NCBI GenBank assembly: GCA_030625285.1
Contig: DAOURC010000040.1
Coordinates: forward strand, 1 to 6,403
Length of the DNA: 6,403 nucleotides
Direction: 5' to 3'
Origin: Eubacteriales bacterium
Lineage (GTDB): Bacteria; Bacillota; Clostridia; Peptostreptococcales; Acidaminobacteraceae
A program made the translations under genes and the position numbers. This document shows, one piece after another, positions 6,298-6,403 of the stretch. The notes under the pieces were generated by a model that saw only the letters and a list, made by a program, of their open reading frames with translations, did no database searches and was not told the origin of the DNA. Numbering within the stretch: the stretch's first letter is position 1; each line of letters starts with the position of its first letter.

Positions 6298-6403
6298 TTG
6301 ATCTTTAGATAGAATTGCTATGATTTTCCCTTCCACGTAATCAATAGATGCTTCATTTTCAACAATTTGATTACTTATGGTTAGAGATGATGGAAATTCA
6401 ATG
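6292..6403 (-). CDS. Probable C-terminal end of an unidentified protein (partial)
   Basis: An open frame of 36 codons enters from the right edge on the minus strand and ends at TAA (6294-6292). Visible residues include IEFPSSLTISNQIVENEASI and then DYVEGKIIAILSKDQL at the C-terminus. The other two minus frames and all three plus frames contain stops, so this is the only frame that can be coding here. The alternation of hydrophobic and charged residues looks protein-like. I do not recognise the family. It would converge on lipA and overlap it by 6 bases. In AT-rich DNA a 36-codon open run can still arise by chance, so this is a moderate call. Confidence 0.5.
   Translation of the reverse strand, partial: IEFPSSLTISNQIVENEASIDYVEGKIIAILSKDQL

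Noticed and set aside
6298..6340. Possible lipA terminator
   Set aside because: Only a tiny palindrome (ATCTTTAGAT) is present with no adequate stem or T-run, so I do not call a terminator.

Overview
The window is AT-rich, dense in genes and has strong AGGAGG-type ribosome binding sites. The gene order rpmB / divergent Asp23 family gene / DAK-domain fatty acid kinase / recG is the arrangement known from low-GC Gram-positive bacteria (in Bacillus subtilis: rpmB, yloU, yloV, sdaAB-sdaAA, recG). I infer a low-GC member of the Bacillota, perhaps a clostridial or tissierellial anaerobe. The exact lineage cannot be fixed from the sequence alone.

Left half, minus strand, transcribed right to left: an Asp23/Gls24 family protein (3583-3939), the fatty acid kinase catalytic subunit FakA/YloV (1961-3568) and the branch-migration helicase RecG (1 to about 1935, with its C-terminus beyond the left edge). 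Asp23 and fakA are 14 bases apart and surely co-transcribed. Between fakA and recG lies a perfect 9-bp hairpin followed by a T-run, which may partly terminate or attenuate transcription into recG. A consensus-like promoter lies upstream of the Asp23 gene.

Centre, plus strand: rpmB (ribosomal protein L28, zinc-ribbon form) has its own strong promoter facing away from the Asp23 promoter, and a clear rho-independent terminator. The two divergent -35 boxes are only 23 bp apart.

Right half, plus strand: lplA (lipoate-protein ligase with its C-terminal domain) and lipA (radical SAM lipoyl synthase) are 22 bases apart and form a lipoate operon. LplA attaches lipoate (or possibly octanoate) to E2/GcvH-type proteins, and LipA inserts two sulfurs into a protein-bound octanoyl chain. 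No lipB/lipM octanoyltransferase is visible in the window. At the right edge an open frame on the minus strand, the probable C-terminus of an unidentified gene, converges on lipA and overlaps its end by 6 bases.

No mobile element, CRISPR array, tRNA or rRNA is visible. The window is mostly conserved core genome. I do not see a clearly new multi-gene system. The points worth a second look are the hairpin and start-codon arrangement at fakA/recG, the lplA-lipA pair, the repeated AATATA motifs before lplA, and the unidentified convergent frame.
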